Positions 1 through 10,587 of a stretch of 64,000 nucleotides of DNA are shown in pieces (the first letter of the stretch is position 1; each line of letters begins with the position of its first letter). The stretch covers positions 62,001-126,000 of the forward strand of contig CAJJCJ010000008.1 in NCBI GenBank assembly GCA_905182645.1, written 5' to 3'. The notes under the pieces were generated by a model. That model worked only from the letters and a program-made list of their open reading frames with translations, was not told where the DNA came from and did not search any database. Position numbers and translations under genes: made by a program. Source of the DNA: an uncultured Sulfitobacter sp. Lineage in GTDB: Bacteria; Pseudomonadota; Alphaproteobacteria; Rhodobacterales; Rhodobacteraceae.

Positions 1-1488
1 GCGCAGGGCAATGCGTCGGTCACCGGACAAATCCGGTTTCCGCTGGTTAAGGGCGTCCCGCGGGACCAAATTTCGTATGAGATTGCCGCGGATTTGCGTG
101 ACTTTCGCAGCGACACAATCATTAAGGGCCGCGAATTGCGGGCAAACCGGATGCGGCTAACCGCAGACAATGGGGGCATGCAGATTGCAGGACCGGTCAA
201 TTTGGACGGTGTCGCAGCAGATGCCATTTGGGATAATCGGTTTGGTGGCGCGAATGCTGGCAAGAGCCAGATGCGCGCCACGGTCGCTTTATCTCCAAGG
301 TTTTTGGATACGTTTAACATTGCGTTGCCCGATGGCGCTGTCACCGGATCGGGGCAGGGTGATCTGATTGTTGATCTGGCCGCAGGCAGCCCACCCGCGT
401 TTAGTCTGATGTCAGACCTACGCGGGATTGCGATGGCTTTACCGGCTGTTGGTTGGCGCAAAGCACCGTCTGAAGATGGTGAATTGCTTGTGACAGGCAC
501 GCTTGGTGATGTGCCGCAGATTACCACCTTGGAGATCAGCGGTGGTGGCTTGCAGGCCAAGGGTGCCGTCGCCTTAAATGGAAATGGCACGCTGGATGAA
601 GCCCGATTTGCGCAGGTGCAGATCGGCAATTGGTTGGATGCGCGGGTCACGTTGCTTGGGCGCGGAAAAGGCCGCCCTGTTGGTGTGTCCATTGGACAGG
701 GACGCGTTGATTTACGCGGTGCAGCGTTTGGCGCAGGGAGCAGCGACGCCGGCCCGCTTGCGTTGCGGTTGGACCGATTGCAAATCACCGAAGGTATCGC
801 GCTGCACGATTTCATTGGTGATTTTGACGGGTTGGGTGGTTTTTCGGGGGCCTTTACAGGACGTGTGAACGGCGGACCGCAGGTGTTGGGAACCGTTATT
901 CCACAAAACGGACGGTCCGCTATACGCCTTCAGTCTGATGATGCTGGCGGTGTTGTTGGCGCGGCTGGGTTCATGGAAAACGGCCTAGGCGGGTCGCTTG
1001 ATCTGACTTTACGCCCTGCGAGGGACGCGGGTACGTTTGACGGTGATCTTTTAGTGCGTGATCTGCGGGTCCGAGATGCCCCCGCGATAGCCGCTTTGCT
1101 AGATTCGATTAGCGTGGTCGGTTTGCTTCGGCAGTTGGACGGGCAGGGGCTGGCGTTCGACGAGGTGGATGCCTCGTTCCGCCTAACCCCGTCGCAAGTG
1201 ATTTTGACCCAGTCAAGCGCGGTTGGACCGGGGCTTGGCATTTCGCTCGATGGGATTTACACGCTCGCCAGTAAACAGATTGATTTCCAAGGGGTTGTGT
1301 CGCCGTTTTATCTGCTCAATGGTATTGGTGCGTTTTTGACCCGCAAGGGTGAAGGGCTGATCGGGTTTAACTTTAACCTGACAGGTGCCGCCGCTGCGCC
1401 TGTTGTGTCGGTGAACCCATTGTCCGCATTCACGCCCGGTATGTTCCGAGAGATATTCCGCCGCGCCCCACCAGAGGTGACCCAATGA
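1..1488 (+). CDS. AsmA-like / DUF3971-type protein, C-terminal part (runs off the left edge)
   Basis: The reading frame is open from base 1 to the TGA at 1486-1488, so the true start lies outside the window; about 495 residues are visible. The protein is rich in Gly, Ala, Leu and Asp with repeated short beta-like segments. It ends in a region around ISLDGIYTL and [12 protein letters not shown], then a final stretch [20 protein letters not shown], typical of the C-terminal domain of alphaproteobacterial AsmA/DUF3971-like envelope proteins. Family members are large, anchored by one N-terminal membrane helix, face the periplasm and are linked to outer-membrane lipid homeostasis; that role is inferred here. 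The stop overlaps the queA start (ATGA), which suggests translational coupling. The assignment rests on the C-terminal half only. Confidence 0.75.
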   Translation, partial: AQGNASVTGQIRFPLVKGVPRDQISYEIAADLRDFRSDTIIKGRELRANRMRLTADNGGMQIAGPVNLDGVAADAIWDNRFGGANAGKSQMRATVALSPRFLDTFNIALPDGAVTGSGQGDLIVDLAAGSPPAFSLMSDLRGIAMALPAVGWRKAPSEDGELLVTGTLGDVPQITTLEISGGGLQAKGAVALNGNGTLDEARFAQVQIGNWLDARVTLLGRGKGRPVGVSIGQGRVDLRGAAFGAGSSDAGPLALRLDRLQITEGIALHDFIGDFDGLGGFSGAFTGRVNGGPQVLGTVIPQNGRSAIRLQSDDAGGVVGAAGFMENGLGGSLDLTLRPARDAGTFDGDLLVRDLRVRDAPAIAALLDSISVVGLLRQLDGQGLAFDEVDASFRLTPSQVILTQSSAVGPGLGISLDGIYTLASKQIDFQGVVSPFYLLNGIGAFLTRKGEGLIGFNFNLTGAAAAPVVSVNPLSAFTPGMFREIFRRAPPEVTQ

Positions 1489-2561
1489 AGCTGTCCGATT
1501 TTGATTTTGAGCTGCCGGAGCGGTTGATTGCGGTGCGCCCTGCGAAACCACGTAGCTCGGCGCGGTTGCTGGTTGCTCGTGGCGATCAAATAGCTGATTC
1601 TACGGTTGCCGATTTGGGCGATGTTTTACGCAGTGGTGATGTGTTGGTGTTGAACGACACCAAGGTTATCCCTGCACGGCTTTTTGGATTGCGCCACCGC
1701 AACGGCGAGCTTGGCATGACGGCGTCTAAGATGGACGTTACCTTGCTGGACCCGCGCGCTGACGGCACTTGGGGTGCATTGGTCAAGCCGCTGAGAAAAA
1801 TCCGTGATGGCGAGGTGATTGTGTTCTCGGACACATTGCAGGCCGAGGTCGTGGGCCGCGCTGACGGGCAGGCGGCGTTGCGGTTTAATATCAAGGGCGA
1901 TGACTTTGATGCTGCATTGAACGCGGTTGGTGCGATGCCGCTGCCACCGTATATTGCGGCCAAGCGCCCTGCGGATGATGCCGATAAGACGGATTATCAG
2001 ACGTATTGGGCCAAAAATGCGGGTGCTGTGGCGGCCCCTACGGCGTCGCTGCATTTTGATGGTGATCTTCTGGATCAGTTGGCGCAGATTGGCGTTCAGT
2101 TTGTTCATGTCACGTTGCACGTCGGAGCAGGCACATTTTTGCCGGTAAAAGTTGATGATGTGTCCGATCATAAGATGCATGCCGAGTGGGGCGAGGTCAC
2201 GGCGCAGGCTGCCAATTTGATTGCTGCGGCTAAGGCCGAAGGCCGGCGGGTCATTCCGGTGGGGACCACGGCGCTGCGGCTGATTGAAAGTGCTGCAAGG
2301 TCTGGCCAGATCAAACCTTGGGAAGGTGAGACGGATATTTTCATCACGCCAGGCTATACATTTAAGGTGGCTGACGCCTTGATGACAAATTTTCATCTGC
2401 CTAAGTCAACGCTGATGATGTTGGTTTCTGCCCTTATGGGGGTGGACCAGATTAAGGCGATTTACACACATGCCATCCACAACGATTACCGGTTCTTTTC
2501 TTACGGCGATGGCTCAATATTATTTCCATCGAAAGACACGAGCGACGCGGCAGTTGGGTGA
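1485..2561 (+). CDS. queA: tRNA preQ1(34) S-adenosylmethionine ribosyltransferase-isomerase
   Basis: The 358-residue product matches QueA in length and in its start ([20 protein letters not shown]). QueA transfers and isomerises the ribosyl part of S-adenosylmethionine onto preQ1 at the wobble position of GUN-anticodon tRNAs, giving epoxyqueuosine. Family signatures include [12 protein letters not shown] followed by HKMHAEW (about residues 207-235) and [16 protein letters not shown] (about 298-313). The start ATG overlaps the stop of the AsmA-like gene. No tgt gene follows within the window; an MFS transporter comes next after 76 bases. Nothing in the sequence suggests damage, and the family assignment is secure. 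Confidence 0.96.
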   Translation: MKLSDFDFELPERLIAVRPAKPRSSARLLVARGDQIADSTVADLGDVLRSGDVLVLNDTKVIPARLFGLRHRNGELGMTASKMDVTLLDPRADGTWGALVKPLRKIRDGEVIVFSDTLQAEVVGRADGQAALRFNIKGDDFDAALNAVGAMPLPPYIAAKRPADDADKTDYQTYWAKNAGAVAAPTASLHFDGDLLDQLAQIGVQFVHVTLHVGAGTFLPVKVDDVSDHKMHAEWGEVTAQAANLIAAAKAEGRRVIPVGTTALRLIESAARSGQIKPWEGETDIFITPGYTFKVADALMTNFHLPKSTLMMLVSALMGVDQIKAIYTHAIHNDYRFFSYGDGSILFPSKDTSDAAVG

Positions 2562-2637
2562 TGTGTCGCGAAGGGGCATTTGGCGTTTCGAAAATCGCTG
2601 TTAATCGAGCATAAATAGTCAACAAAAGGGCAAGCCA

Positions 2638-3909
2638 ATGTTACAAGTTATGACCGGATCTTGGGCGTTGTTCCTTGGCATGTTCATGTTAATGATCGGC
2701 AACGGTTTGCAGGGGACATTGCTGGGCCTGCGTGGCGACATGGAAGGGTTCACAACGTTTGAGCTGTCTGTCGTGATGTCAGCCTATTTCGTTGGTTTCC
2801 TTTTTAGTTCTCGTTTGACCCCAAAGTTGATCCAGCGCGTTGGCCATGTGCGTGTGTTCGCCGCCCTTGGGTCGACGATTTCTGCAGTTCTGATTCTGTA
2901 TCCGTTGCTGGTTGAGCCTTGGGCGTGGACGCTTGGCCGTGTCATCATAGGGTTTTGTTTTTGTGGTGTTTACGTGACCGCCGAAAGCTGGCTGAATGAC
3001 GCGTCCACCAACGCGACGCGCGGCAAGGCATTGTCGCTGTATTTGATGGTTCAGATGGCCGGAATTGTGGCCGCGCAATACATCGTGACTCAGGGCGATG
3101 TGTCAGGCTACGCGCTGTTTATCATCCCGTCGGTGTTTGTGTCCTTGGCGTTTGCCCCGATTTTGCTATCGATCCGCCCAATGCCGCAGTTTGCGCAAAC
3201 CAAACCGATGACGTTCCGCCGTTTGATCGAGGCGTCCCCATTGGGATGCGTTGGCATGTTCCTATTGGGCGGCGTATTTTCCGCACAGTTCGGCATGTCT
3301 GCGGTTTACGGGGTCCGTGTTGGCCTGAGCGTGAGCCAAATTTCGATCTTTGTGTCTGTGATCTATGTGTCGGCCTTGGTCGCGCAATATCCGATCGGCT
3401 GGATGTCTGACCGGATTGATCGGCGCATATTGATCATGGCTGTCGGGTTTGTCGGGGCCGCAGGCGCGCTGTTGGCATTTTTTGTTACCAACAACTTTAC
3501 AGTTATTTTGCTGAGTGCTGCGATTTTAGGCGGGACGTCAAACCCGCTGTATGCGCTGCTGATTGCCTACACCAACGACTATCTTGAGCGTGAAGACATG
3601 GCTGCTGCGTCTGGTGGACTGCTGTTTATCAACGGCATTGGTGCCATCGCGGGGCCGTTGATTGTTGGATATATGATGGATTCAATGGGCGCTAACGGGT
3701 TTTGGATGTTCTCGGCGGTGTTGATGTTCTTGATGGGGGTTTATGCGGCCTACCGGATGACCCGCCGTAGTCGCGCCCATTGGGACGACCTGGATACTGT
3801 GCCCTATTCAGCCATTTGGGCCACGTCGACGCCAATTGCGGCAGAGGTAGCCCAAGAGGTCTATAGCGACGCTGAAGAAGAAATCGCAGAAAATGACACT
3901 GTTTCCTAA
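2638..3909 (+). CDS. MFS transporter (YcaD-like), 12 predicted membrane segments
   Basis: A 423-residue, strongly hydrophobic protein with regularly spaced membrane segments. The loop after the second segment carries RLTPKLIQRVGHVRVF, the MFS A-type motif region, and a matching loop in the second half reads GWMSDRIDRRILI. The sequence CGVYVTAESWLNDAS in the fourth segment region is characteristic of the YcaD/YfkF-like drug and solute exporters common in Rhodobacteraceae. The C-terminal tail of about 50 residues is acidic and probably cytoplasmic. Substrate unknown; export of a small molecule is inferred from the subfamily. It stands alone, downstream of queA. Confidence 0.85.
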   Translation: MLQVMTGSWALFLGMFMLMIGNGLQGTLLGLRGDMEGFTTFELSVVMSAYFVGFLFSSRLTPKLIQRVGHVRVFAALGSTISAVLILYPLLVEPWAWTLGRVIIGFCFCGVYVTAESWLNDASTNATRGKALSLYLMVQMAGIVAAQYIVTQGDVSGYALFIIPSVFVSLAFAPILLSIRPMPQFAQTKPMTFRRLIEASPLGCVGMFLLGGVFSAQFGMSAVYGVRVGLSVSQISIFVSVIYVSALVAQYPIGWMSDRIDRRILIMAVGFVGAAGALLAFFVTNNFTVILLSAAILGGTSNPLYALLIAYTNDYLEREDMAAASGGLLFINGIGAIAGPLIVGYMMDSMGANGFWMFSAVLMFLMGVYAAYRMTRRSRAHWDDLDTVPYSAIWATSTPIAAEVAQEVYSDAEEEIAENDTVS

Positions 3910-3975
3910 GTATATCTTGTCAGACCTGCCTGCACATGTAGGTTAGCGTTAGTGACCCGTAGGAGGGGAAAGCAA

Positions 3976-4557
3976 GTGAAACAAGCAGATGAGATTCTGG
4001 CGTTTTGGCTCGATGAATTGGGACCTGATGGGTGGTACCGCGCAGACAAAGCGGTGGATGACGAAATTCGGGACCGGTTTGAGTTTACGTGGGAACGCAG
4101 TCAAGTCGGCGCATGTGGGCTTTGGTTGACTGATCCTGCAGGTGCTTTGGCCTATATCATTGTAACAGATCAGTTTCCTCGTAACATGTACCGCGATGAT
4201 GCCCGTGCTTTTGCGTCCGATAAAGCCGCCCGCGCTGCTGCGAAAGTCGCGATTGACCGTGAATGGGATCGCGCAATTTCCGAACCGGCCCGCCAGTTTT
4301 TCTATATGCCTTTGATGCATTCTGAAAATCTGATTGATCAAGACCGTGCTGTGCGGCTTATTCATTCGCGGCTCCCTGACACGGGCGCAAGCACGCTGGA
4401 GCACGCGCGTGTGCACCGCTCTATAATACGTAAATTTGGACGTTTCCCTTACCGCAATGCTGCCCTTGGTCGTGCGATGACACCAGCCGAGCAGACATTT
4501 TTAGATGATGGCGGTTATGGCGCGGCATTCCGTGATCATATGGCGGCGATGGCGTAA
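3976..4557 (+). CDS. DUF924 family protein
   Basis: The GTG at 3976 is chosen because AGGAGGGG at 3961-3968 sits 7 bases upstream; an earlier in-frame GTG at 3952 lies before that ribosome binding site and is unlikely. The 193-residue product starts MKQADEILAFWLDELGPDGWYR and carries IIVTDQFPRNMYRDDARAFASD and FFYMPLMHSEN, the diagnostic blocks of the DUF924 (TPR-like helical) family. Members are soluble, roughly 180-200 residues long, and have no settled biochemical role. The gene sits alone on the plus strand between the transporter and the signalling gene. Family membership is secure; function is not known. Confidence 0.9.
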   Translation: MKQADEILAFWLDELGPDGWYRADKAVDDEIRDRFEFTWERSQVGACGLWLTDPAGALAYIIVTDQFPRNMYRDDARAFASDKAARAAAKVAIDREWDRAISEPARQFFYMPLMHSENLIDQDRAVRLIHSRLPDTGASTLEHARVHRSIIRKFGRFPYRNAALGRAMTPAEQTFLDDGGYGAAFRDHMAAMA

Positions 4558-4621
4558 GAGCCGTTAACGGGATGAACACTTTCTGACTTTAGCCTTGGTT
4601 TTGCATAACCTGAGGCTTTTG

Positions 4622-6151
4622 ATGAACGATTTATCCAATACGCCACCGGCGCGAAAAAGCTGGCTTGTCGACAGCGACGCCGCCCCGCAAAAGGCGCCGC
4701 CAAATTTGGCGATGCAAATCATGAACATCATGGAGCAGGGCATTATCGAGTGGTCCGCAGACGGTATTTGCGAAATGCATAACACCCGTATCTACGACGT
4801 TCTTGAGCTTGCGGGTGAAGATATTGGCATCGGAACCGAGCGCGATACGTTTTTAAAGTTGGCAGAAGCGCGGGGCGAGTTTGACGCGGATGCACGCAAG
4901 GCCGCCAGTATAAAATTCAACGCACATAAACCGTTTTCGTTTGATCGCTTGATACCTTCAGGCCGGATTGTGAGCACAAATGCCCGGCCATCATGCGGTG
5001 GTGGGTATGTGGTGACCTTTACTGACGTGACAGAGGCCCGACGCACGGCCAGTAAGCTGGCGAAAGCCATTGATGAGGTGGCAGAATCGGAGCGGCGTGC
5101 CCTAGACGTTTTGCAAAAAGAGCGGCGCCGTCAGAAAGAAGCAGAGATGCTAGGTCGGCTCGATGAATGGTTGCAGTCCTGCAAGACATTGGCCGAGTTG
5201 TTCGAGATTGTTCAGGCGTTTATGTCAAAGCTGTTGCCACAAACACGCGGCGAACTGATGGTTTACTCCAATTCGCGCGATGTGTTGGACGGGGCCTGTA
5301 GTTGGGCGCAGCCAGCTGCATTGGCTCAGATGGCACCGGATGGATGTTGGGCCCGAAGGCGGGGACGCAGTTACCAGTTTGAGCCCGATGGGCTAAGTTT
5401 TTTGTGTGATCATGTGTGCGGACAAAACCATCAGGGCGATGCAACATATATATGCGTTCCGATTATTGCGCATGGGGATACAGTTGGGTTGTTGCATATC
5501 CAATTTGATCTGGACCGGACAGAACATGACATTCTTGACCCAAAATCATTTGCAATCTGATGTGGCGAGCACATATCTATGGCAATTGCCACTGTGAAAC
5601 TGCGGGACGAGTTGCACGCTCAATCCGTCAGGGACCCATTGACGGGCATTTATAACCGCAGATTCTTTATGGACGCGATGCGGCGGTTCTTGGGGGCTGC
5701 AACTATGGGTGACAAGGGGGTTGGTCTTATCTCTTTTGACGCCGACAAATTCAAATTATTCAACGATAACCACGGGCATGACGCTGGAGATGTCGTTTTG
5801 CAGGCAATTTCAGAAAAGGTATTGGAGGTCATCCCATCTGATGCAGTTGCTTGCCGGATGGGAGGGGAAGAATTTGCGGTGATCGCGCCAAATTGCACAG
5901 CAAAGGCCTCTAAGGTTTTGGCCGAGAAAATCAGAACTGGGATTGCCGCTACGCAAGTGCGCTACGTCCATGGTGCTTTGCCACGCACCACAATTTCGGC
6001 TGGTGTATCGTTTTGCCCAAAACATGGAACGTCACCACAAGTGTTGTTAAAACAAGCAGATGAGGCACTTTATGCGGCCAAAGCGAATGGACAAAACTGC
6101 GTGTCGTCGCGAAGAAGCGAGCCAATTAGAAGAAATGCGCTGTCGCCATAG
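4622..6151 (+). pseudogene. PAS-GAF-GGDEF diguanylate cyclase gene split by an in-frame TGA
   Basis: From ATG 4622 the frame encodes a PAS-like sensor (about residues 25-140), a charged coiled-coil (about 140-175) and a GAF-like domain, then stops at TGA 5558-5560. The same frame reopens at once and continues, with family-like wording (EHISMAIATVKLRDELHAQSVRDPLTG), into a complete GGDEF domain ending at 6151. No shift is needed, only one stop codon; CGA (Arg) to TGA is the simplest origin. The GGDEF domain has an intact GGEEF active site and FDADKFKLFNDNHGHDAGD, so it could make cyclic di-GMP. The residues where the RxxD inhibitory site should be read PSDA, so product inhibition is probably absent. 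The GGDEF half could be translated alone from ATG 5579 behind a weak GGCGAG. Either a recent nonsense mutation or a base error. Confidence 0.75.
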
Positions 6152-6230
6152 CGGTCATGTTTTAAGGTCACTAGAGGTCCGTGGGAAAATAGTTTAACAT
6201 CAAACTAATTCTGTTTCTGGAGGACGAATG

Positions 6231-7626
6231 ATGGCGACGAAGAGTTTTGATCTGATTGTGATTGGTGCGGGCCCTGGTGGATACGTTGCTGCAATCCGTG
6301 GTGCACAGCTTGGTATGAACGTGGCCATTGTTGAGCGCGAGCATATGGGTGGCATATGTCTGAATTGGGGGTGTATCCCAACGAAAGCGATGCTGCGGTC
6401 TTCTGAAGTTTTCCATCTGATGCAACGCGCCAAAGAGTTTGGTTTGAAGGCCGACGGCATTAGTTACGATCTTGATGCTGTGGTGAAGCGGAGCCGCAAA
6501 ATTGCCGGTCAACTTTCTGGCGGAATTTCGCAACTGATGAAGAAAAACAAAATTACGACGATTATGGGTGAAGCCACGTTGCCTGCCAAAGGCAAGGTTA
6601 GCGTAAAAACCGATAAGGGTACCGAAGAGCTAACCGCGAAGAATATTGTTTTGGCCACTGGTGCGCGTGCGCGTGAATTGCCCGGTCTTGAGGCCGATGG
6701 TGATTTGGTTTGGACTTATAAGCATGCGTTGACGCCAACACGGATGCCAAAGAAGTTGCTTGTTATTGGATCTGGTGCAATTGGCATCGAATTTGCAAGT
6801 TTTTACAACACCTTGGGCGCTGATACGACTGTTGTCGAAGTAATGGATCGCGTGTTGCCAGTGGAAGATGTCGAAATTTCCAAATTCGCCAAAAAGCAGT
6901 TTGTGAAGCAGGGCATGAAGATCATGGAAAAATCTATGGTCAAAAAGCTGGACCGCGGCAAAGGCAAGGTCACTGCGCATATTGAAACTGGCGGTAAGGT
7001 GGTCACCGAGGAATTTGACACGGTTATTTCTGCGGTAGGTATCGTTGGTAACGTCGAAAACCTTGGCTTGGAGAACATTGGGCGTGAAGCTGGACCGCAC
7101 ACATGTTGTGACGGATGAGTTTTGCCGCACGGGAATCGACGGGCTTTATGCAATTGGCGATATCGCGGGTGCGCCTTGGTTGGCGCATAAAGCGAGCCAC
7201 GAAGGTGTCATGGTCGCGGAGCTGATCGCTGGTAAACATGCACATCCTGTCAAACCCGAAAGCATTGCAGGCTGCACATATTGCAATCCGCAGGTGGCTT
7301 CGGTGGGTTATTCCGAAGCGAAGGCAAAGGAACTGGGCTATGATATTAAGGTCGGTCGTTTCCCGTTCATCGGCAATGGCAAGGCAATCGCTTTGGGTGA
7401 GCCTGATGGTTTGATAAAAACCATTTTTGACGCCAAAACGGGTGAACTGTTGGGTGCGCATATGATTGGCGCTGAAGTTACAGAGCTGATCCAAGGTTAT
7501 GTTGTTGGCCGCCAGTTGGAGACCACCGAAGAAGACCTAATGAACACAGTGTTCCCGCATCCAACCTTGTCAGAAATGATGCACGAAAGCGTGCTGGATG
7601 CCTATGATCGCGTAATCCACATGTAA
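6231..7626 (+). pseudogene. lpdA: dihydrolipoyl dehydrogenase (E3) gene with a +1 frameshift
   Basis: E3 reoxidises the lipoyl groups of 2-oxoacid dehydrogenase complexes, using FAD and NAD. GGAGGA at 6219-6224 favours ATG 6231 over ATG 6228. The N-terminal part has the FAD-binding GAGPGG, the redox disulphide GICLNWGC (Cys43, Cys48) and the NAD fold LLVIGSGAIGIEFASF. After LGLENIG the frame changes: the continuation VKLDRTHVVTDEFCRTGIDGLYAIGDIAGAPW is found one frame over and runs to 7626 with the catalytic HPTLSEMMHESV. Removing one G from the run at 7080-7082 restores a normal protein of about 464 residues. The 2-oxoacid dehydrogenase subunits are not nearby. A homopolymer sequencing error is plausible; otherwise the gene is freshly inactivated. 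Confidence 0.85.
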
Positions 7627-7656
7627 TTGCCTGCGCTGCGTAAATAAACCTCGCAT

Positions 7657-7671
7657 GTTCTTGGATTGTTC
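7657..7671 (+). promoter_or_regulatory. LexA (SOS) box upstream of uvrA
   Basis: GTTC (7657-7660), seven bases, then GTTC (7668-7671) is an exact match to the direct-repeat GTTC-N7-GTTC operator recognised by alphaproteobacterial LexA. It lies 66 bases before the uvrA start codon in a 111-base gap, as expected for SOS control of uvrA. The lexA gene of the same window carries an identical-form box (44036-44050). Confidence 0.85.
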
Positions 7672-7737
7672 CCTATTTAGGGTGGCGATCCCTGCCAATG
7701 CCACTATCTGGTAGGGAACACCTTGCTGGGGGGCAAA

Positions 7738-10587
7738 ATGGCCGAGCTGAAGAATATCGAAGTGCGCGGCGCGCGCGAACACAATCTGAAAAACATCGAC
7801 GTGGATATTCCGCGTGATAAGTTGGTGGTGATCACCGGTTTGTCAGGGTCTGGTAAGTCCAGCCTCGCGTTCGATACGATCTATGCTGAGGGGCAGCGGC
7901 GATATGTCGAAAGCCTGTCGGCGTATGCCCGTCAGTTTCTTGATATGATGGAAAAGCCGGATGTGGATCACATCTCTGGTCTGAGCCCAGCCATTTCAAT
8001 TGAGCAAAAAACAACGTCCAAGAACCCGCGTTCGACCGTCGGTACGATCACTGAAATTTACGATTATCTGCGGTTGCTTTATGCCCGCGTTGGCACGCCG
8101 TATTCCCCAACAACGGGTTTGCCGATTGAAGCGCAACAAGTGCAAGATATGGTTGACCGGATTATCAAGCTTGAAGATGGGACACGTGGCTATTTGCTGG
8201 CCCCAATTGTGCGTGACCGTAAGGGCGAATATCGCAAAGAATTCTTGGAGTTACGTAAAGCTGGCTTTCAACGAGTGAAGGTTGATGGCGAATTTTATGA
8301 ACTGGATGAGCCACCGACGCTTGATAAGAAATTCCGCCACGATATTGATGTGGTTGTCGACCGGATTGTTGTCCGCGAAGGGTTAGAAACGCGGCTTGCG
8401 GATAGTTTGCGCACAGCGCTTGATCTGGCCGACGGCATTGCAATTTTGGAAACTGCCCCGGCGGAAGGCGATCCAGAACGCCTGACATTTTCGGAGAATT
8501 TCGCTTGTCCTGTCAGTGGCTTTACGATTCCCGAGATCGAGCCGCGTTTGTTTTCGTTTAACGCGCCATTTGGGGCCTGCCCAAGCTGTGATGGTTTAGG
8601 GGTCGAGCTGTTTTTCGACGAGGCGCTGGTTGTCCCCGATGTTACGTTGAAAATTGCCGACGGTGCCTTGGCCCCTTGGCGCAAAGGAAAGTCGCCGTAT
8701 TTTCTGCAGACGATTGAATCGATTGCCAAACATTACGGGTTTAATAAAAACGCGCGCTGGAAAGAGCTTGATCCGAAGATCCAAGAGGTGTTCCTGCGCG
8801 GGTCTGGCAAGGAAGAGATAAAATTTCGTTATGACGAAGGTGGCCGCGTTTATCAGGTCAGCCGTCCGTTTGAAGGCGTTATCCCGAATATGGAACGCCG
8901 GTACCGCGAGACCGACAGCAACTGGATTCGCGAAGAATTTGAAGGTTTTCAAAATAACCGTCCTTGCGCGGCGTGTGGTGGATACCGTCTGCGCGAAGAG
9001 GCGTTGGCGGTGCGCATTGGCGATTCTCATGTTGGTAAAGTCGTACAGCTTTCGATCAAAGAAGCGTATGAATGGTGTAAATCTGTGCCTGCAGACCTAA
9101 GCAAACAAAACAATGAGATTGCAGTTGCGATCCTTAAAGAAATTCGCGAACGTCTTGGGTTTTTGAATAATGTCGGCCTTGATTACCTGTCGCTGAGCCG
9201 GAATTCCGGCACGCTGTCTGGTGGAGAAAGCCAACGGATTAGGTTGGCATCACAAATCGGGTCTGGCCTGCAAGGTGTGCTTTATGTGCTTGATGAGCCA
9301 TCAATTGGCCTGCACCAGCGTGACAACGACCGTTTGTTGACAACCCTTAAAAACCTTCGCGATCAAGGAAATACCGTAATCGTCGTTGAACACGATGAAG
9401 AGGCCATTCGCGAGGCCGATTATGTGTTTGATATTGGTCCAGGGGCTGGTGTGCATGGTGGCCGCGTAGTGTCAGAGGGGACCCCTGCCCAAATTATGGC
9501 CGACGAAAATTCCATTACGGGACAATACCTTACGGGTAGCCGTGAGATCCCCGTGCCGATCAAACGCCGCAAGGGCAGCAAGAAAAAGCTGACCGTGGTC
9601 AAGGCGACGGGCAACAATTTGCAGAATATCACGGTCGATTTTCCATTGGCGCAGTTTGTCTGTGTGACTGGGGTGTCTGGTGGCGGTAAGTCGACGCTAA
9701 CGATTGAGACGCTCTTTAAAAACGCATCGATGAAGCTGAACGGTGCCCGTCAGACGCCGGGCCCGTGTGAGACCATCAAAGGGTTTGAGCATCTTGATAA
9801 GGTCATTGATATTAACCAGCGCGCGATTGGCCGCACGCCGCGGTCCAACCCCGCCACATATACCGGTGCGTTTACGCCGATGCGCGAGTGGTTTGCGGGT
9901 CTGCCAGAGTCCAAAGCGCGCGGGTATAAGCCTGGTCGCTTTAGCTTTAACGTTAAGGGTGGCCGCTGTGAGGCGTGTCACGGAGACGGTGTTATCAAGA
10001 TCGAAATGCATTTTCTGCCTGATGTGTATGTGACCTGTGAGACCTGTAAGGGTGCGCGTTATAATCGCGAAACGCTTGAGATTAAGTTCAAGGGTAAGTC
10101 AATTGCAGACGTGCTGGATATGACGGTCGAAGAAGCGCAGGGGTTCTTTACCGCTGTGCCGTCGATCCGCACCAAAATGGATGCGCTGGTCCGTGTGGGG
10201 CTACACTATATCAAGGTTGGTCAGCAGGCGACGACCCTCTCTGGCGGTGAGGCACAACGTGTGAAGCTGTCAAAGGAGTTAGCCCGTCAGTCGACTGGTC
10301 GCACATTGTATATCTTGGACGAGCCGACAACAGGGCTGCATTTCGAAGATGTGCGCAAGCTGTTGGAAGTATTGCATGAATTGGTCGATCAAGGCAATTC
10401 AGTTGTTGTGATCGAACACAATTTGGATGTCGTAAAGACTGCTGATTATGTGATTGATATCGGACCGGAAGGCGGAGATGGCGGCGGTCAGATCGTAGCC
10501 ACAGGCACGCCTGAGCAGGTCGCAAAAATCGCTGAAAGCCATACAGGTCGCTATCTGGCGGAGATGTTGAAGCCTAAGGGTGGCTAA
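7738..10587 (+). CDS. uvrA: UvrABC excinuclease subunit A
   Basis: UvrA is the damage-recognition ATPase of nucleotide excision repair. The 949-residue product has two ABC modules: Walker A GLSGSGKS at residues 34-41 with signature [13 protein letters not shown] near 493, and Walker A GVSGGGKS near 644 with signature [11 protein letters not shown] near 834. The second zinc module is complete (CEACHGDG near 744 and CETCKGARY about 20 residues on). The first zinc module is altered: CPVS replaces the usual CxxC while ACPSCDGLG near 286 is kept. ATG 7738 follows a GGGGGG run and gives the family start [20 protein letters not shown]; a TTG at 7723 is less likely. A LexA box lies upstream. The 3' end overlaps the convergent MmgE/PrpD gene by 14 bases. 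Confidence 0.97.
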   Translation: MAELKNIEVRGAREHNLKNIDVDIPRDKLVVITGLSGSGKSSLAFDTIYAEGQRRYVESLSAYARQFLDMMEKPDVDHISGLSPAISIEQKTTSKNPRSTVGTITEIYDYLRLLYARVGTPYSPTTGLPIEAQQVQDMVDRIIKLEDGTRGYLLAPIVRDRKGEYRKEFLELRKAGFQRVKVDGEFYELDEPPTLDKKFRHDIDVVVDRIVVREGLETRLADSLRTALDLADGIAILETAPAEGDPERLTFSENFACPVSGFTIPEIEPRLFSFNAPFGACPSCDGLGVELFFDEALVVPDVTLKIADGALAPWRKGKSPYFLQTIESIAKHYGFNKNARWKELDPKIQEVFLRGSGKEEIKFRYDEGGRVYQVSRPFEGVIPNMERRYRETDSNWIREEFEGFQNNRPCAACGGYRLREEALAVRIGDSHVGKVVQLSIKEAYEWCKSVPADLSKQNNEIAVAILKEIRERLGFLNNVGLDYLSLSRNSGTLSGGESQRIRLASQIGSGLQGVLYVLDEPSIGLHQRDNDRLLTTLKNLRDQGNTVIVVEHDEEAIREADYVFDIGPGAGVHGGRVVSEGTPAQIMADENSITGQYLTGSREIPVPIKRRKGSKKKLTVVKATGNNLQNITVDFPLAQFVCVTGVSGGGKSTLTIETLFKNASMKLNGARQTPGPCETIKGFEHLDKVIDINQRAIGRTPRSNPATYTGAFTPMREWFAGLPESKARGYKPGRFSFNVKGGRCEACHGDGVIKIEMHFLPDVYVTCETCKGARYNRETLEIKFKGKSIADVLDMTVEEAQGFFTAVPSIRTKMDALVRVGLHYIKVGQQATTLSGGEAQRVKLSKELARQSTGRTLYILDEPTTGLHFEDVRKLLEVLHELVDQGNSVVVIEHNLDVVKTADYVIDIGPEGGDGGGQIVATGTPEQVAKIAESHTGRYLAEMLKPKGG

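Noticed and set aside
1626-2396. Long minus-strand frames opposite queA and other genes
   Set aside because: They mirror strong, family-matching genes on the other strand, lack ribosome binding sites and resemble no protein family.
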